Shown piece after piece: positions 14,915 through 21,886 of a stretch of 64,000 nucleotides of DNA. The notes under the pieces are model-generated. The model worked only from the letters and a program-made list of their open reading frames with translations, was not told the DNA's origin and did no database searches. Both the position numbers and the translations under genes were made by a program. Positions within the stretch are counted from its first letter, which is position 1. Each line of letters opens with the position of its first letter. Location: positions 62,001 to 126,000 of the forward strand of contig NZ_CP101989.1 in the NCBI RefSeq assembly GCF_024508275.1, read 5' to 3'. This DNA is from Cellulomonas wangsupingiae. GTDB lineage: Bacteria; Actinomycetota; Actinomycetes; Actinomycetales; Cellulomonadaceae.

Positions 14915-16855
14915 TCAGGACAGCGCGTCCTGCGAGGACGACTCCAGCAGCACGCGGTAGCGGCCGGGCTCCTGCGCGAGCACCTCGTGCCGCCCCGCCT
15001 GCACGACGCGGCCGCCCTCCAGCACCACGATCCGGTCCGCGTGGCGGACGGTCGACAGCCGGTGGGCGATCATCAGGACGCCCGCGTCACCGAACAGCTC
15101 GCCCATCGCCGCCCGGACGCGCGCCTCGGTGGAGGTGTCGAGGTGGGCCGTCGGCTCGTCGAGCACGACGAGGGCCGGTCGCTTGAGCGCCGCGCGGGCG
15201 ATGGCGAGCCGCTGCCGCTCGCCGCCGGACAGGCGGTGCCCCTTCTCGCCGATCACCGAGTCGAGCCCGTCGTCGAGCTGCCGGACGAGGTCGTCGAGGG
15301 CGACCGCGCGCAGGACGTCGAGCAGCTCGGCGTCCGTGGCGTCGGGGTTCGCGTACCGCAGGTTGTCGCGCACGCTGGCGTGCAGCACGTACGGCTCCTG
15401 CGGGATGTACGCGACGAGCTGCGCCCGGCGGTCCTCGTCCAGGTCGCGCAGCGTGCGGCCGGCGACCTCGACGACGCCCTCGTCGCAGTCCACGAGCCCT
15501 GCCGCGATCCCCGCGAGCGTCGACTTGCCCGCGCCGGAGGAGCCGACGACGGCGACGACCTCGCCCCGGCCGATCGCCAGGTCGATGCCGTCGAGGGCGT
15601 TGGCGTGCTCGCTCTCGTCCCGGGCGACGGCGACGGGGCGGATGTTCCCGTCGAGACCGGTGAGGGGGAGCCACGCGATCGACAGCGCGTCGCCGGCGTG
15701 GGACAGGCCGTCGATCGAGTACGAGGCGACGGCCGGGTAGCGGTACCGGACGCCGCGCATGAGCAGGGCCGGCGCCGGGTCGTCGCGGCCGGGTCCCGCG
15801 GGGGAGGGCTCGGCGGCGGTGGCGGTGCCCGGCCGGGTCGACGGTGCCGCGTCCTCGTCGCCGGTCGGCCCCGCGGCGAGCACGGCCTCGACCCTGTCCA
15901 GCGCGATCGACGAGCGCATCCGCGGGTAGCGCGTGTTGAGCAGGCTCTGGACCGGTGCCTGCAGCTGCTGGAGGTACAGCACGATGAGGATGACGCTGCC
16001 GACGGTCACGTTCTGCTCGGCGACGAGCCACACCCCCATCCCGAGCGCCCCGGCGGTGATCGCGACGAAGGCCGTGCCGTAGCTGGCGCCCGAGGTCGCC
16101 GCCGCCTTCGCCGTGGCCGCCGACAGCACGGCGAGCTCCCGGGCGTGCTCCTCGAAGTGGGCCTGCTCGTGCCGCGTCCGCCCGTGCTGGCGGGCGAGGA
16201 CGGCACCGTCGCGGCTGACGAACGTCTCCGCGGTGGACGCGAGCTCCTTGGTGACGTCGAACGACTTCCCGATGAGCTCGTTGATGCGCGCCTCGGCCTT
16301 GCGCACGTAGGCGATGGCGACCGGGATGACGACCAGCAGCACGACCAGGCGCGGGTCGATGACGGCCACGATCGCCACCGAGGCGACGATCGTCGTGACG
16401 CCCGAGACGACGACGGGGTACACCGACGTGTACATCGCCTCGGCGCCGTGGGCGTCGCTGGTGAGCCGGCTGACGACCGCCCCGGGGCGGACCGTCGTGT
16501 AGAAGTGGATCGGCATCGTGGTCAGCCGCCGGAACATCGACGACTGCATGTCCGCGATCACCGCGCCTGCCGCGCCGGTCGAGACGACCTTCGCCGCGTA
16601 CGCCGCCCACACGCCGACCAGGCCCAGGGCGAACATCCCGGCGACCTGCCAGGCGACCTGCGTCCCGACGGTCCGCTCCTCGACGAGCCCGTCCACGACC
16701 GACCGCAGCAGGAGCACCTGCAGCAGCGGTGCGACGCCCCCGACCACCTGGAAGGCGTACGACCACGCGAACCGCCCACGGTGCGCCCGCACCAGCCGGT
16801 CGACGTGACGCCTGCCGGTGGCGGCCGGAGGAGGGGAGGTCTCGGTCGTCGTCAC
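14915..16855 (-). CDS. ABC exporter, fused permease and ATP-binding domains
   Basis: A 646-residue half-transporter of the MsbA/lipid-A-exporter type. Residues 25-310 form the six-helix membrane domain (FQVVGGVAPLLQVLLL, GMFALGLVGVWAAYAA, ATIVASVAIVAVIDPRLVVLL). The ATPase domain has Walker A GSSGAGKST (438-446), a Q-loop in AYIPQEPYVLHAS, signature LSGGERQRLAIARA, Walker B LVVLDEPTAHLD and H-loop AHRLSTVRHA. An unusual polar insert (about 330-425, Pro/Ala/Asp-rich plus IAWLPLTGLDGN) splits the start of the ATPase domain. GTG 16855 is preceded by GAGGAG at 5 bases. It probably works as a homodimer; the substrate is unknown. Confidence 0.94.
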   Translation of the reverse strand: MTTTETSPPPAATGRRHVDRLVRAHRGRFAWSYAFQVVGGVAPLLQVLLLRSVVDGLVEERTVGTQVAWQVAGMFALGLVGVWAAYAAKVVSTGAAGAVIADMQSSMFRRLTTMPIHFYTTVRPGAVVSRLTSDAHGAEAMYTSVYPVVVSGVTTIVASVAIVAVIDPRLVVLLVVIPVAIAYVRKAEARINELIGKSFDVTKELASTAETFVSRDGAVLARQHGRTRHEQAHFEEHARELAVLSAATAKAAATSGASYGTAFVAITAGALGMGVWLVAEQNVTVGSVILIVLYLQQLQAPVQSLLNTRYPRMRSSIALDRVEAVLAAGPTGDEDAAPSTRPGTATAAEPSPAGPGRDDPAPALLMRGVRYRYPAVASYSIDGLSHAGDALSIAWLPLTGLDGNIRPVAVARDESEHANALDGIDLAIGRGEVVAVVGSSGAGKSTLAGIAAGLVDCDEGVVEVAGRTLRDLDEDRRAQLVAYIPQEPYVLHASVRDNLRYANPDATDAELLDVLRAVALDDLVRQLDDGLDSVIGEKGHRLSGGERQRLAIARAALKRPALVVLDEPTAHLDTSTEARVRAAMGELFGDAGVLMIAHRLSTVRHADRIVVLEGGRVVQAGRHEVLAQEPGRYRVLLESSSQDALS

Positions 16856-16931
16856 GGGTCTCCTCGTCGTCGGCCGGGCGCGCGGTGCGAGCCCAGGGGG
16901 CCGCGAGCCCCCGTGTGTACCACGGACGACG

Positions 16932-16960
16932 ACACCCCCGGAAGGGTCTCGCCGGGGTGT
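16932..16960 (-). terminator. hairpin between the 123-residue membrane gene and the ABC exporter
   Basis: ACACCCC (16932-16938) pairs with GGGGTGT (16954-16960), with an inner CCCCGG/CCGGGG alternative. It lies in the gap between two minus-strand genes, so it would end the upstream one. No U-tract follows. Confidence 0.4.
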
Positions 16961-17015
16961 GCGCCGCCGGTCTCGCCCTGGTCCGGCTCCGCGGCGGTCT
17001 CGCCGGGCCGGGTGC

Positions 17016-17387
17016 TCAGGCGGGCTGGTCCGCCGCGGGCTCCACCTGCACGACGCTGACGCGTGCCGGGTCGACGACGCGGGTCACGCAGGCCACGACG
17101 CGCTCGACGTCGGCCACGCGCGCGTCGGTCGCGAGCAGGAGGCCGCCGCTCGTGGAGGGCACGTCCTCGCTGAGGTAGCTCTGCGCGACGGCGGGGTCGT
17201 CGTCGCAGTCCGCGGACGACAGGTCGCCCGCGACCAGCACCGCCCACGGCCCCTGCGCCGGGATCCGGACCGACGGGTCCCCGGTGAACGCGCCGACGGC
17301 GCCGAGCGCGCCGAGCAGCGTCCCGCCGACCAGTGCGGCGACGAGGACGACGGCGGTCACGCGGGTGCGCTTCTCGCGCGAGAGCAC
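17016..17387 (-). CDS. single-pass membrane or exported protein, unknown
   Basis: A 123-residue protein. The start was set at GTG 17387 because GAGGAG sits 5 bases upstream; longer in-frame starts at 17393 and 17411 lack this. The N-terminus SREKRTR is followed by one hydrophobic helix (VTAVVLVAALVGGTLLGALG), so it is anchored or secreted. The external part contains two Cys (SADCDDDPAVAQ, VVACVTRVV) that may pair, and the ordered segment VRIPAQGPWAVLVAGDLSS. I do not recognise a family. It is followed by a hairpin and the ABC exporter on the same strand. Confidence 0.7.
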   Translation of the reverse strand: MLSREKRTRVTAVVLVAALVGGTLLGALGAVGAFTGDPSVRIPAQGPWAVLVAGDLSSADCDDDPAVAQSYLSEDVPSTSGGLLLATDARVADVERVVACVTRVVDPARVSVVQVEPAADQPA

Positions 17388-17479
17388 GGGCACTCCTCGG
17401 GTCGGGGTCACCGTCAGGCTAACCCGGGGGCCCGGGTGGCCCGTCCGCGCGGCCCGAGAAGGACGTTCCCTCCGGGATG

Positions 17480-17523
17480 TTGCACCGATCGGTTCACTGT
17501 CGTACTGTGAACCACATGGTTCA
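17480..17523 (+). promoter_or_regulatory. leaderless promoter and overlapping operator of the arsR-type gene
   Basis: TTGCAC (17480-17485) and TACTGT (17503-17508) are 17 bp apart; the A of the ATG at 17516 lies 8 bases after the -10, so transcription probably starts at the start codon. A perfect 7+7 palindrome TGAACCA-CA-TGGTTCA (17508-17523) covers the start codon. A second dyad GGTTCAC...GTGAACC (17491-17513) lies across the spacer and the -10. Binding of the regulator there would block its own transcription. Confidence 0.7.
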
Positions 17524-17866
17524 GCAAGCGACCCTCGACCGGACGTTCTCCGCCCTGGCGGACAGCACCCGACGGGCGGTCCTCGAACGGCTCGGGCAGG
17601 GACCCGCCACCATCGGCGAGCTCGCCGAGCCGCACGCGATGACGCTCACCGGCATGAAGAAGCACGTCCAGGTGCTCGAGGACGCCGGGCTCGTCGTCAC
17701 CGAGAAGGTCGGACGCACGCGGCAGTGCCGGCTCGGCACCGAACGACTGGACGACGCCATGGCGTGGATCACCTTCTACCAGCGGCTCTGGGAGCGTCGG
17801 CTCGACGGTCTCGAGGCCTACCTCCTGCTCCACCCCGCCACGCCACCGAAGGGACCGGACGCATGA
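17516..17866 (+). CDS. ArsR-family winged-helix repressor
   Basis: A 116-residue regulator of the ArsR/SmtB fold, in the group usually paired with SRPBCC/AHSA1 genes. The winged helix spans about residues 8-85: FSALADSTRRAVLERL, then ATIGELAEPHAMTLTGMKKHVQVLEDAGLV as the recognition helix, and the wing TEKVGRTRQCRLG. No metal-binding ELCVCDL box is present, so it is not a metal sensor of the classical kind. The ATG at 17516 lies in a self-overlapping operator and has no Shine-Dalgarno. The stop overlaps the next gene (ATGA at 17863-17866), so the pair is an autoregulated operon. Confidence 0.93.
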   Translation: MVQQATLDRTFSALADSTRRAVLERLGQGPATIGELAEPHAMTLTGMKKHVQVLEDAGLVVTEKVGRTRQCRLGTERLDDAMAWITFYQRLWERRLDGLEAYLLLHPATPPKGPDA

Positions 17867-18321
17867 CCACCGACACCACCGACCTCGAGCTGCGCACCAG
17901 CCGCCAGCTCCCCGCCCCGCCCGACGTCGTCTGGGACGTCTACACCGACGCCGAGAAGCAGCAGGTCTGGTTCTCGATCCTCGACGAGGAGCCGGGCATC
18001 GTCCGCATCGAGACCGACCTGCGCGTCGGCGGCCGCCAGACCGCCGTCTGGGGCCCCAGCGAGGACCAGCTCTTCACCGAGGTGCAGACGTTCGTCGAGG
18101 TCGACCCGCCGCACCGGCTGGTCAGCGACACGGTCGCCAGCACGCCCGACGGCCAGACGATGACCACCCGCATCACCCTGACGTTCACCGCCCGCGACGG
18201 CGGGACGTTCGTCGAGGTCCACCAGACCGGCTTCCCGAGCGTCGAGGTCCGCGACTTCTTCGTCGAGATGGGCTGGCAGGGCGCGTTCGACCGCATCGAG
18301 GCGTACCTGACCCGCGGCTGA
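17863..18321 (+). CDS. SRPBCC / AHSA1-like ligand-binding protein
   Basis: A 152-residue START-like protein of the AHSA1 group. The family pattern is clear: an opening strand SRQLPAPPDVVWDVYTDAEK with the helix, WFSILDEEPG, LRVGGRQTAVWGPSE, then a strand-rich core with VDPPHRLVSDT and TRITLTFTARDGGTFVEV, and the closing helix FVEMGWQGAFDRIEAYL. The fold has a hydrophobic pocket; most members of such pairs have no known ligand. It is translationally coupled to the ArsR-type gene, so expression follows release of that repressor. Confidence 0.92.
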   Translation: MTTDTTDLELRTSRQLPAPPDVVWDVYTDAEKQQVWFSILDEEPGIVRIETDLRVGGRQTAVWGPSEDQLFTEVQTFVEVDPPHRLVSDTVASTPDGQTMTTRITLTFTARDGGTFVEVHQTGFPSVEVRDFFVEMGWQGAFDRIEAYLTRG

Positions 18322-18428
18322 CGGCGGCATCCGACGTCCCCGGACCTCCCGGGCACCACGGCGCGGCACCCCCCGCGTCGTGGTGCCCTGCCCGCGCGTG
18401 GCTCGCCGGCCTCTCCTAGAGTCGCGGC

Positions 18429-19322
18429 GTGACCGCGATCGGGCAGGTGCGCATCGGCATCTCCGGCTGGCGGTACGCGCCCTGGCGCGGCAGGTTCTAC
18501 CCGCCGGGCCTGCCGCAGCGCCGGGAGCTGGAGTACGCCGCGTCGCGCATGGGGTCGATCGAGATCAACGGGTCGTTCTACTCGCTGCAGCGCCCCGACT
18601 CCTACCGCGCGTGGCGCGCCGACACCCCCGAGGGGTTCGTGTTCGCCGTCAAGGGCCCGCGCTTCGTCACGCACATGAAGAAGCTCGCGGACGTCGAGAC
18701 GCCGCTGGCCAACTTCTGGGCGTCCGGGGTGCTGGCCCTCGAGGACCGCACCGGTCCGGTGCTGTGGCAGCTGCCGCCGAACCTCGGCTTCGACCCCGAC
18801 CGGCTCGCGCGCTTCTTCGACCTGCTGCCGCGATCGACCGCCGCCGCCGCCGAGCTGGCCACCCGGCACGACGACAAGGTGCCGGAGGGTCGCGCCCTGA
18901 CGACCGTCGAGGAGGACCGGCCCCTGCGGCACGTCCTGGAGGTCCGGCACGACACGTTCCGCACCCCCGCGTTCCCCGACCTGCTGCGCGCGCACGACAT
19001 CGGGCTCGTCGTCGCGGACACCGCCGGCCGCTGGCCGCACCTGGAGGACGTCACGAGCGACGTCGTCTACGTCCGGCTCCACGGGGACACCGAGCTGTAC
19101 GTCTCCGGCTACGACGACGACGCGCTCGACCGGTGGGCCGCGAAGGTCCGCGCCTGGTCCACGGGCGCACCCCCGCCGGACGGCCCCCGGCTGACGGCGC
19201 CGGCCCCGGACCGCCCGCGCGACGTGCACGTGTACTTCGACAACGACGCCAAGGTCCACGCCCCGTTCGACGCCATCAACCTGACCTCCCGCCTGACGCC
19301 CGGGCATCCCTCCGCCGTGTGA
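18429..19322 (+). CDS. DUF72 TIM-barrel protein
   Basis: A 297-residue DUF72 (YecE-like) protein. Typical elements are the N-terminal RIGISGWRYAPWRGRFYP, EINGSFYSLQRPDSYRAW, FVFAVKGPRFVTHMKKL, GPVLWQLPPNL, LEVRHDTF and VYVRLHGDTELYVSGY, ending with VHVYFDNDAKVHAPFDAINL. The family is a TIM barrel of unknown activity, sometimes linked to Fe-S biology or tRNA-type cleavage by inference only. The start GTG 18429 has no strong Shine-Dalgarno. The stop codon TGA (19320-19322) is itself the first three bases of the palindrome array that follows. Confidence 0.93.
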   Translation: MTAIGQVRIGISGWRYAPWRGRFYPPGLPQRRELEYAASRMGSIEINGSFYSLQRPDSYRAWRADTPEGFVFAVKGPRFVTHMKKLADVETPLANFWASGVLALEDRTGPVLWQLPPNLGFDPDRLARFFDLLPRSTAAAAELATRHDDKVPEGRALTTVEEDRPLRHVLEVRHDTFRTPAFPDLLRAHDIGLVVADTAGRWPHLEDVTSDVVYVRLHGDTELYVSGYDDDALDRWAAKVRAWSTGAPPPDGPRLTAPAPDRPRDVHVYFDNDAKVHAPFDAINLTSRLTPGHPSAV

Positions 19323-19609
19323 CCACTGGTCGTTGCCCGGCCCCTTCCGGTGACCAGTGGTCAGCTGGGCGGGTGGTGAGCGCTCACATCGCCTCCCAGC
19401 TGACCAGTGGTCGATCGGCGTGGTCTGCCGTGCCTCCCGACTGACCAGTGGTCGTTGCCTGGCCCCTTCCGGTGACCACTGGTCAGCTGGGCGGGTCGTG
19501 AGCGCTCACATCGCCTCCCGACTGACCAGTGGTCGATCGGCGGAGGGCCGGCCGCCTCCCCACTGACCAGTGGTCGATCGGCCGCCCCCTCCCAGGTGAC
19601 CACTGGTCA
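19320..19609. repeat. 122-bp tandem array carrying eight GACCASTGGTC palindromes
   Basis: Eight copies of TGACCA(C/G)TGGTC start at 19320, 19351, 19401, 19442, 19473, 19523, 19564 and 19597. The spacings 31-50-41 repeat twice, giving two full 122-bp units plus a partial third. Each full unit also contains GTGAGCGCTCAC (19376-19387 and 19498-19509). The array fills the gap 19323-19640, which has no gene. The last palindrome overlaps the expected -35 region of the dehydrogenase gene, whose -10-like TAGCGT is at 19629-19634 and whose ATG follows 6 bases later. Possible roles are a cluster of operators, a decoy array or a dispersed-repeat hot spot. Confidence 0.88.
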
Positions 19610-19640
19610 CCCGGGGTCGCCGGGGACGTAGCGTGCTCGC

Positions 19641-20750
19641 ATGGATGTGGCGGTGCTCGGGGCGACCGGTGACGTCGGGCGGCAGATCTGCACGCAGCTC
19701 GTCGAGCGGCAGGTGCTGCCCACGACGTCGCGGCTGCAGCTCGTCGGGCGGCCCGGCGGGGCGTCCGGGCGGGCCGTGCACGGGCTGCGTGCCGACCTCG
19801 TCGACGCCTACGACGAGCACGCACCCGTCCTGGACGTCGCGCTGGACCCCGCGGACGTCGTCGCCGACGTCGTCGTCGTGGCCGCCGGACGCACCGCCGT
19901 GCCCCGCAGCGACGGCCTGCCGGCGGACCGTGCCGAGCTGGCGGCCGAGAACGCGGCCGTCTTCCGCGCCTACGCCGACGCGCTCGCCGAGCACGGGTCG
20001 GGCTCCGAGGTCGTCGTCGTGGTGTCCAACCCGGTCGAGCTCGGCGTCGCCGTCATGGCGCAGCGCCTGGGTCGCCACCGTGTCATCGGGATGGGGGCCT
20101 GGCTCGACACGTTGCGGTTCCGCCGGGAGATCGCCGTGCAGCTCGGGGTGCGCCGCCACCGCGTCGGCGGGTTCGTTGGCGGGCAGCACGGCGACGACGC
20201 CGTCCCGCTGTGGTCGACGGTCCGGATCAGCGGGCTCGACGTCGCCGAGCGACGTCGAGCCGTCGCACGGCTGCGCGGCGACCGGACGCTCGCGACGTTC
20301 CCCGCGGAGGTCGCCGCCGCGAAGGCCGCGCTGCTCGACGTGGCCGCCACCGACATGGCAGGGGCGTTCGCCCTCATCGACACGTGGCCGCCGGACCTGC
20401 GGGCCCTCGCCCGCCCGTGGATGACGCACCAGTCGGGCGCGAAGACGGCCACCGGCACCGCGTCGGCCACCATCGACCTGCTCGACACGGTGCTCGACGG
20501 GCGCGACATCGTCGTCGCCGGTCAGGTGGTGCTGGACGGCGAGGTGACGGTCGGCGGGGCGCCGGTGAGCGGGGTGCTCGGCGTCCCGGTCGTCCTCGGC
20601 CCCGAGGGGTGGACACGCGTGCTCCTCGACCCGCTCCCGCCGGACGAGGACGCCCGCCTCGCGCAGGCGGCGGCCGCCATCGCGGCCGGCTGCGACCCGT
20701 GGACGTCCGGTCCGGCCGCGCCGTCCGTCCCGCCGGGGGTGCGGCGATGA
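19641..20750 (+). CDS. lactate/malate dehydrogenase-family oxidoreductase
   Basis: A 369-residue NAD-dependent 2-hydroxyacid dehydrogenase-like protein. The Rossmann motif is VAVLGATGDVGRQI (residues 3-16), followed by the VVVVAAGRTAVPR strand and VVVVSNPVELGV. The catalytic-site signature GGQHGDDAVP contains the His-Gly-Asp triad of the family (usually GEHGDS). The protein is longer than a standard MDH/LDH (310-330) and the substrate-loop residues are not a clear match to either, so the substrate is open. The start has no Shine-Dalgarno and follows TAGCGT by 6 bases (leaderless). It is coupled by ATGA to an ACT-domain gene, suggesting amino-acid-responsive control. Confidence 0.85.
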   Translation: MDVAVLGATGDVGRQICTQLVERQVLPTTSRLQLVGRPGGASGRAVHGLRADLVDAYDEHAPVLDVALDPADVVADVVVVAAGRTAVPRSDGLPADRAELAAENAAVFRAYADALAEHGSGSEVVVVVSNPVELGVAVMAQRLGRHRVIGMGAWLDTLRFRREIAVQLGVRRHRVGGFVGGQHGDDAVPLWSTVRISGLDVAERRRAVARLRGDRTLATFPAEVAAAKAALLDVAATDMAGAFALIDTWPPDLRALARPWMTHQSGAKTATGTASATIDLLDTVLDGRDIVVAGQVVLDGEVTVGGAPVSGVLGVPVVLGPEGWTRVLLDPLPPDEDARLAQAAAAIAAGCDPWTSGPAAPSVPPGVRR

Positions 20751-21211
20751 GCGACGACGACACGCGCTGGGTCGGCTGGGTCCGGACCGAGCACCGGACG
20801 GGCGCGATCTTCGCGCTCGCGGGCGTCTTCTCGACCCGCGGCGTCAACGTGGACTCGATGGCGACGGGTGACGTGCACGACGACGACGGGATGGTCGTCG
20901 TCACGTTCCGCGCCGGGGAGCGCCGGTCGCGCCTGCTGACGCGCACGCTCGAGCGGCTGCCGCAGGTCCGCTCGGTGCGGGTGTGCCGCGTCGACGACCC
21001 CGACGTGCGCGCCGCGGCCGTCGTGCACCTGCCGGCCGGCGTGACGTTCACCCCGCCGCCGGGGGCGGCCGTGCGGTGGTCGGGGCGGACGGACGCGGGC
21101 GAGCCGCTGCTCGTCGAGGGCCCGCTCGCCGACGTCGAGGCGACCGTCCGCGCGGCCCGCGGTGCGGGTGCCACACGTGACGCGACGGTCGTCGAACCGC
21201 CCTCGACCTGA
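20747..21211 (+). CDS. ACT-domain protein resembling the acetolactate synthase small subunit
   Basis: A 154-residue protein. Residues 8-80 form an ACT domain close to IlvH: VRTEHRTGAIFALAGVFSTRGVNVDSMATG, then MVVVTFRAGERR and LERLPQVRSVRV. The second half (VVHLPAGVTFTPPPG, then LLVEGPLADVEATV) resembles the C-terminal ferredoxin-like part of IlvH. No large acetolactate synthase subunit is nearby. The gene starts inside the stop of the dehydrogenase gene, so the two proteins are made together and this one may be its amino-acid-sensing partner. The partner is inferred from coupling only. Confidence 0.8.
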   Translation: MSDDDTRWVGWVRTEHRTGAIFALAGVFSTRGVNVDSMATGDVHDDDGMVVVTFRAGERRSRLLTRTLERLPQVRSVRVCRVDDPDVRAAAVVHLPAGVTFTPPPGAAVRWSGRTDAGEPLLVEGPLADVEATVRAARGAGATRDATVVEPPST

Positions 21212-21281
21212 GCGCCGGGACTCCCACCCGCCCGCCGCGACGACGTAGGTTGGCGGCCGGACCGTCGAGAGGAGTCCCGGC

Positions 21282-21638
21282 ATGCAGTGCCCGGTGGACC
21301 AGGCCCAGCTCGTGATGACCGAGCGCCAGGGCGTCGAGATCGACTACTGCCCGGTGTGCCGCGGCATATGGCTGGATCGCGGTGAGCTCGACAAGATCAT
21401 CGACCGGGCCGCGCCCGCGGCGCCGGGCGTCGACCCGCGCGCGGTGCCGGGAGCCTCCGTGCCGGACCCGCGGGTCCGCGACGCGGACCGCTACGGCTCC
21501 TACGAGGCGACGCCCGACCGCGGGTACGACCGCGGGCACGACCGCGACGACCGGCGCGGGTACGACCGCGGGGGGTACGGCGACCGTGGCAAGCGCAAGA
21601 AGCGCGAGTCGTGGCTCGAGGACCTCTTCGACTTCTGA
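21282..21638 (+). CDS. zf-TFIIB-like zinc-ribbon protein
   Basis: A 118-residue protein. The N-terminus is a TFIIB-like zinc ribbon: CPVDQ near residue 3 and CPVCRGIWLDRGELDKII at about 28-45, the hallmark of the family. The rest is low-complexity and strongly charged, with several copies of [13 protein letters not shown], then a basic cluster GKRKKR and the acidic end SWLEDLFDF. The start ATG follows GAGAGGAG. The family has no settled function. The tyrosine/arginine-rich tail suggests a flexible binding region. Confidence 0.9.
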   Translation: MQCPVDQAQLVMTERQGVEIDYCPVCRGIWLDRGELDKIIDRAAPAAPGVDPRAVPGASVPDPRVRDADRYGSYEATPDRGYDRGHDRDDRRGYDRGGYGDRGKRKKRESWLEDLFDF

Positions 21639-21784
21639 GCGCGCCCCCGTGCCGGTGCACCGGACCCGAAGGTTTCACTCTTGACCGGTGTCGCGGGCCG
21701 GGCAGAGACTGCCGGAACGGGGGCATACCGGACCGCGCGGTCGCGGACGCCGGGGACGGGTCGCTGCTCATGCGGCGCTCGTGA

Positions 21785-21802
21785 CTCCCCGGCGCAGGGG
21801 AG
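21785..21802 (+). terminator. short hairpin between the zinc-ribbon gene and the enhancer-binding-protein gene
   Basis: CTCCCC (21785-21790) pairs with GGGGAG (21797-21802) around a 6-base loop in the 248-bp gap before the regulator gene. It may end the zinc-ribbon transcript. The rest of the gap has no gene. Confidence 0.35.
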
Positions 21803-21854
21803 CGTCGTCGGTCGGGAGCACGCCAGGGCGGGTCCGGATGCCGAGACCCGTGGG

Positions 21855-21865
21855 CCGCGCTCGGC
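21855..21865. promoter_or_regulatory. enhancer-like half-site just upstream of the regulator gene
   Basis: CCGCGCTCGGC matches 11 of the 12 bases of the sites that form the array at 30600-30675. It lies 22 bp before the regulator's ATG. A single site could allow the protein to control its own gene. In DNA this GC-rich a chance match is possible. Confidence 0.4.
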
Positions 21866-21886
21866 CGCGTGGCGGACGGGGGCGGC

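Noticed and set aside
19320-19609. CRISPR array
   Set aside because: The repeats are 11-bp palindromes with spacings that themselves repeat; there are no unique spacers of uniform length and no cas genes.
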